DNA of 20,181 nucleotides from Dethiosulfatibacter sp. GTDB taxonomy: Bacteria; Bacillota_A; Clostridia; Tissierellales; Dethiosulfatibacteraceae. The DNA is taken from the NCBI GenBank assembly GCA_019084435.1, contig JAHRFV010000312.1:1-20181 (forward strand). The letters are read 5' to 3'. The notes beneath the pieces were generated by a model that had not been told where the DNA came from, ran no database searches, and saw only the letters and a program-made list of their open reading frames with translations. Of the stretch, positions 13,210-20,181 are shown piece after piece; position 1 is the first letter of the stretch; each line of letters starts with the position of its first letter. Both the position numbers and the translations under genes were made by a program.

Positions 13210-13229
13210 TATTCGCCAAATATTCGCCA
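13210..13229 (+). repeat. Right arm-type integrase sites (2 x TATTCGCCA)
   Basis: TATTCGCCA at 13210-13218 and 13221-13229 with an 11-bp period, in the same orientation as the pair at the left end. It lies about 100 bp inside the attR core, as expected for the second attP arm. Confidence 0.65.
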
Positions 13230-13331
13230 CCAAGGGATATAATCAAGCGTAAAATCACGTAAAACCGAGACATAAAAATATAGCATTATGAACGCTTTGA
13301 GAGATTACGTAAAACTATGAAAAGGCATTTG

Positions 13332-13374
13332 ACGAATCAAGGGGTCGTGAGTTCGAATCTCGCAGGGTGCACCA
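13332..13374 (+). pseudogene. attR core and displaced tRNA-Arg 3' half
   Basis: ACGAATCAAGGGGTC (13332-13346) repeats the attL core. It continues into a complete tRNA 3' half with T-stem GTGAG/CTCGC, T-loop TTCGAAT, acceptor strand AGGGTGC and ACCA. There is no matching 5' half upstream, so it is not a gene. It is the tRNA end displaced by integration and marks the element's right boundary. Confidence 0.88.
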
Positions 13375-13387
13375 ATAGCAACAGTTT

Positions 13388-13416
13388 CAAGGGTTATTTT
13401 GACCCTTGTTTTTTTA
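13388..13416 (+). terminator. Intrinsic terminator after the displaced tRNA end
   Basis: CAAGGGT (13388-13394) pairs perfectly with ACCCTTG (13402-13408), followed by eight T residues. It would have ended the tRNA transcript before the present element inserted. Confidence 0.8.
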
Positions 13417-13438
13417 TGTTTAACCTTATTTTAACACT

Positions 13439-13485
13439 ATTTCACCAAATATTCGCCACAACGAAAACAATCAAACAGAAAAACA
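13439..13485 (+). repeat. Extra copy of the element's left-end sequence outside attR
   Basis: From 13451 to about 13485 the sequence aligns with 1340 to about 1377 with only two small gaps, sharing ATTCGCCACAACG, AACAATCAAAC and AGAAAAAC. A second TATTCGCCA (13450-13458) is preceded 11 bp earlier by a degenerate copy (13439-13447). This lies outside the present element, so it is likely the left arm of an older, related element at the same tRNA. Confidence 0.7.
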
Positions 13486-13581
13486 GAATGTATGAAATTG
13501 AAACACACCTTATAAATATAGTGTAAGATATAAAAACAAAATATTAAGCAAATAAAATATATTAAAAAATATAAAAATATA

Positions 13582-13610
13582 TTGTACATCATGAAATATT
13601 GTTATAAAAT
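13582..13610 (+). promoter_or_regulatory. Promoter of the RpiR-family regulator gene
   Basis: TTGTAC (13582-13587) and TAAAAT (13605-13610) with a 17-bp spacer, 24 bp before the regulator's start codon, in very AT-rich DNA. Confidence 0.55.
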
Positions 13611-13634
13611 GATTAACATGGGGTGAAGATAGTT

Positions 13635-14492
13635 ATGTATATTAATGAGCGTATTAAGACATATTATAATGAATTAAGCACAAAACAAAAAAAGATAGCT
13701 AGCTATCTCATTCAAAATGAAAATGATATTAGTTTTAAGACTTTGAAAGAGATTAGCCAAGAAAATATGGTGACCGAAGTTACTGTCATCAACTTTTGCA
13801 AGGCTATTGGTTTGGAGAGTTTTTCTGAACTGAAGCATCAGTTTCAAAAACAGATGTTAAAAAAATCAAGTCCTACACAGAAACTATTTCAGGATTTAAC
13901 TGAGTCAGGAATAAAAAATGACTTTTTCATCAAAACAATTGATCAGCAATTAAAAAATCATCAAGCTACCATGGCAAGACTTACAGAAAGTGAATTGGAG
14001 AGAGCTGTTGAACTTATCACAGGAGCCAATAAAATTTATATTTTCTGTGAAGGTCTTTCTCGAATCATAGGAACTTACCTTAAAAAAAAGCTAGATAATT
14101 TGGGTATAGATGTTGAGTTAGTAGACCTGACACATATCGACACACGATTTTTTATTAAATCATTGAAATTTACAGAAAAGGATCTTTATGTCTGTATTAC
14201 TTATCCTATTTACTCAGGTATGGTGGTTAAGCTCAGTGAGTATTACCATATGAAAGGTTATCCTGTAATTGGTATTACTGATAAAGACACATCCCCACTC
14301 AAAAAATACAGTGATATCACATTTTTCAGCGACAATGATTCTCTAGTGTTTTATAACTCGATTCATGCTTCTATTAGCATCGTGGAAGTTATATCCAACA
14401 TCATCTATAGAAAGCTTCAAGAAAAGCTTAAAACTATCAAAATGAACATAGAAGAATTAGAGAACGAGTTTGAAGATTATATGAAAAAATAG
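13635..14492 (+). CDS. MurR/RpiR-family transcriptional regulator
   Basis: A 285-aa regulator. Residues about 1-77 form the N-terminal RpiR-type HTH (LSTKQKKIASYLIQNENDI, then VTEVTVINFCKAIGLESFSELK). Residues about 115-250 form a SIS sugar-phosphate-binding domain (ANKIYIFCEGLSRIIGTYLKKKL, LYVCITYPIYSG, VIGITDKDTSPL). ATG 13635 is preferred because GGGGTGA lies about 8 nt upstream; a GTG 12 nt earlier is in frame. It sits 52 bp before the transporter operon on the same strand, separated by a small hairpin (14503-14517), so it is the likely local regulator. SIS ligands are usually phosphosugars, hinting at an amino-sugar or cell-wall-derived substrate, but this is inference. Confidence 0.88.
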   Translation: MYINERIKTYYNELSTKQKKIASYLIQNENDISFKTLKEISQENMVTEVTVINFCKAIGLESFSELKHQFQKQMLKKSSPTQKLFQDLTESGIKNDFFIKTIDQQLKNHQATMARLTESELERAVELITGANKIYIFCEGLSRIIGTYLKKKLDNLGIDVELVDLTHIDTRFFIKSLKFTEKDLYVCITYPIYSGMVVKLSEYYHMKGYPVIGITDKDTSPLKKYSDITFFSDNDSLVFYNSIHASISIVEVISNIIYRKLQEKLKTIKMNIEELENEFEDYMKK

Positions 14493-14544
14493 TTGATAGT
14501 TGCAGGGTAAATCCCTGTAAACATATATTTTAAGGAGGATACAA

Positions 14545-16233
14545 ATGAAGAGAATTTTAACCATGGCTTTAATATTGATGCTGGCACTAAGTATGCTAGC
14601 CGGTTGTTCCGAAGGTCAACAAGCGACTACAACTAGTCAGCCTCAAACAACAACTGAAGGCGGGGAACCGACACCTAGCGGACCTATTGAGGTGACGGTA
14701 GGACTGGCAGGTGATACACTGTCTATGGATCCTTATGTATACAATGAGACAATATCAAACGCAGTTTTACAGCACATGTATGAAGGTCTTGTGATGACCG
14801 ATGGAGATTTAAACATCATTCCTGGATTGGCAAGTGAATGGGAACTGAGCGATGACCTCATGACCTGGACATTTTATCTTCGAGAAGGGGTCAAGTTTCA
14901 TAACGGAAACGACTTCACTGCTGATGATGTAATATTCTCGTTACAAAGGGCTGTTGAGCCTTTCTCTAAATGGGATAATGTATTAGCAACTGTCGAAAGC
15001 TATGAGAAAATCAATGATTATACTGTGAAGGTATACTCCAATACGCCAGATGTCATCTTCCTATCAAGATTAACTGGCTTGATGATAATGGATAAAGAAA
15101 CCTTTGAAGGAAAAGATGAAGGTTTTGTAGCATTGAATCCCAATGGAACAGGAAGATATACGTTGGAAGAGCATGTAAGAGAAGATCGAATTGTTTTCCA
15201 AAAAAATGAAGCTTATTGGGGTGACAAGCCTCAGATTGATCGTATTACTTTCAAACCAATAACCAACGCAGCAACTAGGACAGCTAATATCATGACAGGT
15301 GCTGTGGATCTGGTAGTAGATGTTCCGGTACGTGATGTTGAGATTATCAATACAAATGCTGAAATAAACATACTTCAACAACCTAGTTTAAGAAACATTT
15401 ATCTGAACTTTGCCGGATGGACTGATACACCGAGCCCAGATGCTGAAGCACCAATGATTTCACCTGATGGTTCAAACCCATTTCAAAGCTTGGATGTGAG
15501 AAAAGCAATGTACCACGCTATTAATATTCAAGAAATAATAGACAAAGTAATGAATGGATTTGCTACACCAGCCGCTTCCTATTCACCAGAAACATTTGTT
15601 GGGTACAATCCAGATATCAAGATTCCTGATTTTAATCCTGAGTTAGCTATGCAACTTTTAGATGATGCAGGTTATGTCGTACAAACATCAGGTGAGTTGG
15701 AAGGATACAGATTCCAGGTAACACTAGATGCATCTAACGACAGATACGTCAATGACTTCCAGATAGCACAAGCAATAGCTGGTTATCTTGAAAGGGTCGG
15801 CATCAAGGTCAATCTGAATCTTATGTCTAGGGACATTTTCTTCACATATATTAGAGGAACAAATCCTATGGGAGACATAACACACTTCCTAATGACTGGA
15901 TGGGCAGACAGCAGTGCTGAAGGTGTAACATTAGCTTCTGATCTTCTTTACAGCCATGATCAAAATGGTCCTGTGAAAGAGGGATACGGTGGTGTCAATA
16001 GAGGTTATTACAAAAATGAAGCAGTAGATGCTCTAATAGACGAAGCTTTGGCTACAAGTGATATTGATGAAAGAGCAGCGTTGATAAGACAAGTATGGCA
16101 AATAGCATCTGACGATGTAGCTTATATTCCAATTCACTTTGAACAAGATGTATTTGCAGCTAGCAGTAGAATACAATACAATCCTAGACCGGATAAATAC
16201 ATATTCGCTTGGGATATAGAAGTAATAGAATAA
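14545..16233 (+). CDS. Peptide ABC transporter substrate-binding lipoprotein (SBP family 5)
   Basis: A 562-aa binding protein of the DppA/OppA type. A lipoprotein signal peptide ends in the lipobox LAGC with the lipidated Cys at 21, followed by a Thr/Gln-rich linker (to about 45) that tethers it to the outer membrane face. The mature part has the family hallmarks: SMDPYVYNETISNAVLQHMYEGL, LASEWELSDD, TWTFYLREGVKFHNG, FTADDVIFSLQRA and GTGRYTLEEH. It captures peptides or similar solutes for the permease encoded next. AAGGAGG precedes the ATG. A strong hairpin follows the stop, a usual way to keep binding-protein mRNA in excess. Confidence 0.93.
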   Translation: MKRILTMALILMLALSMLAGCSEGQQATTTSQPQTTTEGGEPTPSGPIEVTVGLAGDTLSMDPYVYNETISNAVLQHMYEGLVMTDGDLNIIPGLASEWELSDDLMTWTFYLREGVKFHNGNDFTADDVIFSLQRAVEPFSKWDNVLATVESYEKINDYTVKVYSNTPDVIFLSRLTGLMIMDKETFEGKDEGFVALNPNGTGRYTLEEHVREDRIVFQKNEAYWGDKPQIDRITFKPITNAATRTANIMTGAVDLVVDVPVRDVEIINTNAEINILQQPSLRNIYLNFAGWTDTPSPDAEAPMISPDGSNPFQSLDVRKAMYHAINIQEIIDKVMNGFATPAASYSPETFVGYNPDIKIPDFNPELAMQLLDDAGYVVQTSGELEGYRFQVTLDASNDRYVNDFQIAQAIAGYLERVGIKVNLNLMSRDIFFTYIRGTNPMGDITHFLMTGWADSSAEGVTLASDLLYSHDQNGPVKEGYGGVNRGYYKNEAVDALIDEALATSDIDERAALIRQVWQIASDDVAYIPIHFEQDVFAASSRIQYNPRPDKYIFAWDIEVIE

Positions 16234-16257
16234 TTATAACCACATAAAAGCAAATAA

Positions 16258-16286
16258 CATAGACCTTAAATGATTTAAGGTCTATG
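16258..16286 (+). terminator. Hairpin between the binding-protein and permease genes
   Basis: A perfect 13-bp stem (16258-16270 with 16274-16286; arm CATAGACCTTAAA) has a 3-nt loop and is followed only by CTTTTAG. The short T run suggests partial termination or mRNA stabilisation, giving more binding protein than permease. Confidence 0.7.
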
Positions 16287-16309
16287 CTTTTAGAAAAACG
16301 AGGTGACAA

Positions 16310-17275
16310 ATGATAAAATTTTTGGGGAAAAGAATACTCCAGATGATTTTTGTCCTATTGGCAGTTTCCGTTGTGGTGTTTATTTTTTCTAGTCTCATTG
16401 GGGATCCAATTTCACTTATGGTTCCCGAAAATGCGACACAAGCTCAAATAGACGCAGCCAGGGAATATCTGGGGCTTGATAAACCTATTCCTGTACAATA
16501 TGGAATATTTTTAAAGGATGTACTAAGAGGTAACTTCGGAATCTCTTATCGATATTATCAACCCGCTATGAAAGTTATTATTGAACGAGTACCAGCCACC
16601 TTAGAGATGGTGTTTATTTCTCTGGTTATTACCGGTATTTTTTCTATACTATTAGGTGTTTATTCTGGTGCCTATCCAAAACGAAAGAGTAGTAAGCTGA
16701 TTATGACATTATCTATAGCGGGTATTTCTCTACCATCATTCTGGCTGGGCATGATGATGATTTATGTCTTTGCAATCAAACTTCGTTGGTTGCCTCCCTC
16801 AGGCAGAGGAACCGTTGGAGTGTTTTTGGGAATCGAAAGCAGTCTTTTTACTATAGATGGTTTAAGACACCTCATATTACCAGCTGTTACATTATCTATG
16901 GTTAATTTAGCAACTCTGATAAGGCTTACAAGAGCAGGTATGCAGGAGAATATGAGACAAGATTACGTTAAATATGCCAGGTCAAAAGGTGTCTCCAGAT
17001 GGGACGTATTGTATAAACACGCTTTAAAGAACACCCTTATACCGGTGGTAACAATATTTGGTCTTCAAATAGGAGGACTTATAGCCTTTACCACTATTAC
17101 CGAGACAATTTTTGCATGGCCAGGGATGGGCAAGCTACTTATTGATTCAATTTCTAGCGCAGATAAACCAATCATCGTTTCTTATCTCATGCTGGTTTCT
17201 ATCATGTTTGTCTTTATCAACTTCATAGTAGATATTATCTATGTGGCCATAGATCCAAGAATAGACTTAAAGTAG
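16310..17275 (+). CDS. Peptide ABC transporter permease (DppB/OppB-like)
   Basis: A 321-aa inner-membrane permease with the usual six transmembrane segments: the first at about residues 9-30 (QMIFVLLAVSVVVFIFSSLIG), others near 95-120, 132-155, 190-210, 250-275 and 290-315. N-terminal landmarks YLGLDKPIPVQYGIFLKD and GNFGISYRY are typical of the DppB class. The EAA loop that docks the ATPases is YARSKGVSRWDVLYKHALKN (about 223-242). It pairs with the product of the next gene, 9 nt downstream. Length and motifs are complete. Confidence 0.93.
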   Translation: MIKFLGKRILQMIFVLLAVSVVVFIFSSLIGDPISLMVPENATQAQIDAAREYLGLDKPIPVQYGIFLKDVLRGNFGISYRYYQPAMKVIIERVPATLEMVFISLVITGIFSILLGVYSGAYPKRKSSKLIMTLSIAGISLPSFWLGMMMIYVFAIKLRWLPPSGRGTVGVFLGIESSLFTIDGLRHLILPAVTLSMVNLATLIRLTRAGMQENMRQDYVKYARSKGVSRWDVLYKHALKNTLIPVVTIFGLQIGGLIAFTTITETIFAWPGMGKLLIDSISSADKPIIVSYLMLVSIMFVFINFIVDIIYVAIDPRIDLK

Positions 17276-17284
17276 GTGAGATGA

Positions 17285-18157
17285 ATGAATAAGATACTTC
17301 AATCAGAAATGTTTTTTAATTATAAACGAAATCTACCAGCTATCATTGGGTCGATTATTTTCATCATCACAGTTCTAACTGCTATATTCGGACCTTATAT
17401 GACAATTCAGGACCCATACAATTTAGCAGAGATTTCACTGTCTGACTCATATTTACCTCCTGCTTGGGAGGATGGAGGAGATTCCAGATTTATCTTGGGA
17501 ACAGACGCACAAGGTAGAGATATCTGGAGTGCCATAATTTATGGAAGCAGGATTTCTCTATTCATCGGGGTGACAGCCATGTTGCTCTCCTGTGCTATAG
17601 GAGTATTCATGGGACTGATTTCTGGGTATTATGGCGGTAAGATAGATGCCTTAATCATGCGTATAGCCGATATACAATTATCATTTCCAACTACTCTACT
17701 GGCAATATTTATCATGACTATGTTTGGTAGAGGTGTGGATAAAATTATACTTGCTCTTACTCTGGTTGGTTGGGTACGTTATGCTAGAACAGTGCGAGGA
17801 GAAGTGTTAGGTGTCAAAAATAAGGAATATATCGATGCCAGCAGAACCATTGGACTTCCGGATCGAATTATTATATTTAGACATGTAATGCCTAATATTT
17901 TGACATCCGTGGTGGTCCTTTCTACCATACAGGTGGGGACATTCATCATTGTGGAGGCTACATTAAGCTTTCTAGGAGTAGGAGTGTCTATTACAAAACC
18001 TTCATTGGGGTTACTTGTTAAGAACGGATTTGACGTTATGTTCAGTGGGCTTTGGTGGGCTTCCGTTTTTCCTGGTCTATACATCATGATTATCGTGTTC
18101 GGAATCAATCTTTTGGGAGATTTTCTGAGAGATGAACTCAACCCAAAATTGAAATAG
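17285..18157 (+). CDS. Peptide ABC transporter permease (DppC/OppC-like)
   Basis: A 290-aa inner-membrane permease. It has an N-terminal segment (about 17-38, AIIGSIIFIITVLTAIFGPYM) and the DppC hallmark LGTDAQGRDIWSAIIYGSRISL (about 75-97). Further membrane segments follow, with the EAA loop DASRTIGLPDRIIIFRHVMP (about 182-201). It forms the heteromeric channel with the upstream permease. A start at 17281 is out of frame and closes at once, so 17285 is used; GTGAG is the nearest ribosome site. Confidence 0.93.
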   Translation: MNKILQSEMFFNYKRNLPAIIGSIIFIITVLTAIFGPYMTIQDPYNLAEISLSDSYLPPAWEDGGDSRFILGTDAQGRDIWSAIIYGSRISLFIGVTAMLLSCAIGVFMGLISGYYGGKIDALIMRIADIQLSFPTTLLAIFIMTMFGRGVDKIILALTLVGWVRYARTVRGEVLGVKNKEYIDASRTIGLPDRIIIFRHVMPNILTSVVVLSTIQVGTFIIVEATLSFLGVGVSITKPSLGLLVKNGFDVMFSGLWWASVFPGLYIMIIVFGINLLGDFLRDELNPKLK

Positions 18158-18166
18158 AGGTGTCAC

Positions 18167-19153
18167 ATGATAGAAAAAATATTGGAAGTTAAAAACCTGA
18201 AAACATATTTTCACACATTTAAAGGGACTGTTAAGGCAGTAGATGGTGTTGATTTTACATTAAATAAAGGACAGACGCTTGGAATTGTGGGTGAATCGGG
18301 TGGAGGTAAATCTGTTACAGGATTCTCACTAATTAGGCTTATTGATGAACCTGGTGAGATTGTCGAAGGTGAAATTATTTTTGATGGAAAAAATATGATG
18401 GATTATTCAGAAAATGAGATGGGAAAGATCAGAGGTAAAGAAATCGCGATGATTTTTCAAGATCCTATGACATCCCTAAATCCACTCTTCACCATAGGAG
18501 AACAGATTGACGAAATGCTACATTTACATACAGATTTAAATGAAAATGAACGACGAGTCAGAAGCTGTGAGCTACTGCAGAGTGTGGGAATTCCTAATGG
18601 AAATGAAAGATTGAATAACTATCCTCACCAACTAAGTGGAGGTATGCGCCAACGAGTTATCATTGCAATTTCAATGGCAGCAAACCCTAAACTCATCATT
18701 GCAGATGAGCCAACAACAGCTCTAGACGTCACTATACAGGCGCAGATACTTAGATTGTTAAAAAAACTAGTTCAAGAAGATAACAAATCGATGATCCTCA
18801 TTACTCATGATTTGGCGGTAGTTTCTGAAATGACTGACAACATTATAGTAATGTATTGTGGACGAATTGTGGAGCAGGGAAAGACCTATGACATTATTAA
18901 TTCTAGTTATCATCCTTACACCAGGGGGCTTTTAAGCTCTATTCCCAGATTCAGTTCGGATAAGAAACGGTTGGATACCATTTCAGGCATTGTACCAAAC
19001 ATGTTTGATCTGCCTGAAGGCTGTAAATTTGCACCGCGTTGCCGTTATAAGACAGAGAAATGCGAATCGGAAGAGCCAGCAAAACTGGAAGTCACGCCTG
19101 GACATTGGGCAGCTTGCCATTATCCGCTGACAGGGGGTGAAAACCATGCATAA
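18167..19153 (+). CDS. Peptide ABC transporter ATPase (DppD/OppD-like)
   Basis: A 328-aa cytoplasmic ATPase. Walker A is GESGGGKS (42-49), the signature is LSGGMRQR (156-163) and Walker B is LIIADEP (176-182), then TTALD and the H-loop in ITHDLAVV. The C-terminal oligopeptide-type extension has four cysteines (GCKF, PRCRY, EKCES, ACHYP), a pattern that in some DppD proteins binds an iron-sulfur cluster. Walker A has Gly where most relatives have Ser (GESGSGKS), a mild variation. It overlaps the next gene by 8 bp, indicating coupled translation. Confidence 0.94.
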   Translation: MIEKILEVKNLKTYFHTFKGTVKAVDGVDFTLNKGQTLGIVGESGGGKSVTGFSLIRLIDEPGEIVEGEIIFDGKNMMDYSENEMGKIRGKEIAMIFQDPMTSLNPLFTIGEQIDEMLHLHTDLNENERRVRSCELLQSVGIPNGNERLNNYPHQLSGGMRQRVIIAISMAANPKLIIADEPTTALDVTIQAQILRLLKKLVQEDNKSMILITHDLAVVSEMTDNIIVMYCGRIVEQGKTYDIINSSYHPYTRGLLSSIPRFSSDKKRLDTISGIVPNMFDLPEGCKFAPRCRYKTEKCESEEPAKLEVTPGHWAACHYPLTGGENHA

Positions 19154-20144
19154 AATGCTCGAAGTTAAAAATATGACACAATCCTTTAACTTGACAAAAG
19201 GCTTCTTTGACAAATACAAACTAAAGGGTGGAAAGATTGTACGTGAAGAAAGATTGGTACACGCTGTCAATGGTGTGTCTTTTGAGATAGAGCAAGGTAA
19301 GGTTTTTAGTCTGGTTGGTGAAAGTGGATGTGGTAAATCAACTACAGCTAGGACCATCATAAAGCTATTAGAACCTGAAAGTGGAGAAATCATTTTTGAC
19401 GGTTTGGATATTACTAATCTTAAGCGAAAGGAAATGCAACCGATTCGGAGAAATATGCAGATGATTTTCCAAGATCCATATGCTTCACTTAACCCTAGAG
19501 CTCAGATTAAGAAGATTGTAATGGAACCTATATTGTTTCATAACAAGAACATGACCTGGAAAGAAGGGGAAAAGAAGGCCTTAGAGCTCTTGGAGATAGT
19601 CGGACTTAGGACTGAACAAGCTAACCGTTACCCCCATCAGTTCAGTGGGGGTCAGCGTCAACGTATCGGTATTGCACGAGCGCTGGCTGTAAGACCTAAG
19701 CTCATTATTGCAGATGAACCGGTTTCAGCCCTAGATGTCTCTATACAGGCACAGATTCTTAACCTACTTATGGATCTCAAGGATGAATTTCAGTTATCCT
19801 ATTTGTTCATAGCGCATGATTTATCAGTAGTAAAACATATCAGTGATGGTATTGGTGTGATGTACTTAGGACGCATCGTAGAGAAAGGCGATACCAAAGA
19901 TATTTTCAGAAATCCCAGTCATCCTTATACCAAGTTGCTTTTATCCTCGATTCCTACTATCAATGAGGAGCATCTTGTAGAACCTATGGAGATTATTGGA
20001 GAAATTCCCAGCCCCATCCATCTGCCATCAGGATGCCATTTTCACGATAGATGTAATTATGCAATGGAAAAATGTAGCAAAGAGCCGCCTACAGAAATAG
20101 AAATCGAACCCGGACATTTTGTATCTTGCCATTTGTTGGGATAA
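19146..20144 (+). CDS. Peptide ABC transporter ATPase (DppF/OppF-like)
   Basis: A 332-aa partner ATPase. Walker A is GESGCGKS (58-65), the signature is FSGGQRQR, Walker B is LIIADEP followed by VSALD, and the H-loop is in FIAHDLSVV. The C-terminal extension again has cysteines in GCHF, DRCNY, EKCSK and SCHLL. The N-terminal insertion of about 15 residues (LTKGFFDKYKLKGGKIVREE) is normal for the OppF class. ATG 19146 is chosen because GGGGGTGA lies just upstream; a GTG at 19137 is in frame but would overlap that site. Confidence 0.93.
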   Translation: MHKMLEVKNMTQSFNLTKGFFDKYKLKGGKIVREERLVHAVNGVSFEIEQGKVFSLVGESGCGKSTTARTIIKLLEPESGEIIFDGLDITNLKRKEMQPIRRNMQMIFQDPYASLNPRAQIKKIVMEPILFHNKNMTWKEGEKKALELLEIVGLRTEQANRYPHQFSGGQRQRIGIARALAVRPKLIIADEPVSALDVSIQAQILNLLMDLKDEFQLSYLFIAHDLSVVKHISDGIGVMYLGRIVEKGDTKDIFRNPSHPYTKLLLSSIPTINEEHLVEPMEIIGEIPSPIHLPSGCHFHDRCNYAMEKCSKEPPTEIEIEPGHFVSCHLLG

Positions 20145-20153
20145 GGAGAGAAC

Positions 20154-20181
20154 ATGATAGACAAAATATTTAATGAAATAG
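20154..20181 (+). CDS. Start of a further operon gene (cut by the window edge)
   Basis: AAGGAGAG precedes ATG 20154, and nine codons (MIDKIFNEI) are visible before the window ends. It lies 9 nt after the last ATPase gene, so it is very likely part of the transporter operon. A peptidase or hydrolase often occupies this position, but too little is visible to say. Confidence 0.55.

Noticed and set aside
13055..13273. 72-codon minus-strand frame at the element's right end
   Set aside because: It reads through the TATTCGCCA arm sites, lacks a ribosome site and has no family resemblance.
13317..13526. 69-codon frame across attR
   Set aside because: It translates the displaced tRNA end and a terminator; it is a chance open frame.
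13495..13620. Possible CRISPR leader or origin in the very AT-rich stretch before the RpiR gene
   Set aside because: No spaced repeats, DnaA boxes or cas genes; simple AT-rich promoter region explains it.

Overview
The window looks like chromosomal DNA of a low-GC Firmicute, most likely a member of the Clostridia. This rests on the AT-rich composition, strong AGGAGG-type ribosome binding sites, AGA-rich codon use, the rRNA-linked tRNA cluster and the family membership of the proteins. The genus cannot be fixed from the sequence alone.

Layout. (1) Positions 2-1285 hold the end of an rRNA operon (5S rRNA) followed by ten tRNA genes: Asn, Leu, initiator Met, elongator Met, Glu, Val, Asp, His, Cys and Arg. 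A consensus-like internal promoter (926-953) lies before the last three. (2) About 1243-13346 is an integrated mobile element of about 12.1 kb. It entered at the anticodon loop of the last tRNA gene, tRNA-Arg(ACG). The intact tRNA is a hybrid of a host 5' half and an element-supplied 3' half; the displaced original 3' half lies at the far end (13332-13374). Both ends carry paired 9-bp repeats (TATTCGCCA, 11-bp period) that look like arm-type integrase sites. (3) Positions 13375-14500 are flanking DNA that still contains a second copy of the element's left-end sequence, probably the scar of an older related element, and then an RpiR-family regulator. (4) Positions 14545-20181 are a five-gene dipeptide/oligopeptide ABC transporter operon (binding lipoprotein, two permeases, two ATPases) and the first codons of a further gene.

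Inside the element, a leftward operon encodes the tyrosine integrase and an unknown zinc-finger protein. It diverges from a rightward early operon: Cro/CI-type regulator, excisionase-like HTH, NrS-1-type primase-polymerase lacking its helicase half, sigma-70-like protein lacking region 4, and HNH endonuclease. After a cos-like GC-rich stretch comes an HK97 gp10-like protein, but there is no terminase, portal or capsid. Next are a small operator-flanked operon (98-aa protein plus 96-aa zinc-ribbon protein), then a second early-looking block with three more small HTH or HTH-like proteins, two mutually similar small proteins and a frameshifted antirepressor. Next to the right end are a probable group I intron-like RNA and a two-gene module of a XRE-ImmA/IrrE metallopeptidase and a DUF4411 PIN-like protein, which resembles a toxin-antitoxin or defence cargo.

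The element is therefore either a decayed siphophage-type prophage or a phage satellite that kept integration, regulation, primase and packaging-site functions and relies on a helper. Several truncations favour decay; the preserved control signals and the cargo module leave the satellite idea open. All functional statements are inferred from recognisable motifs in the sequence; no searches were run.
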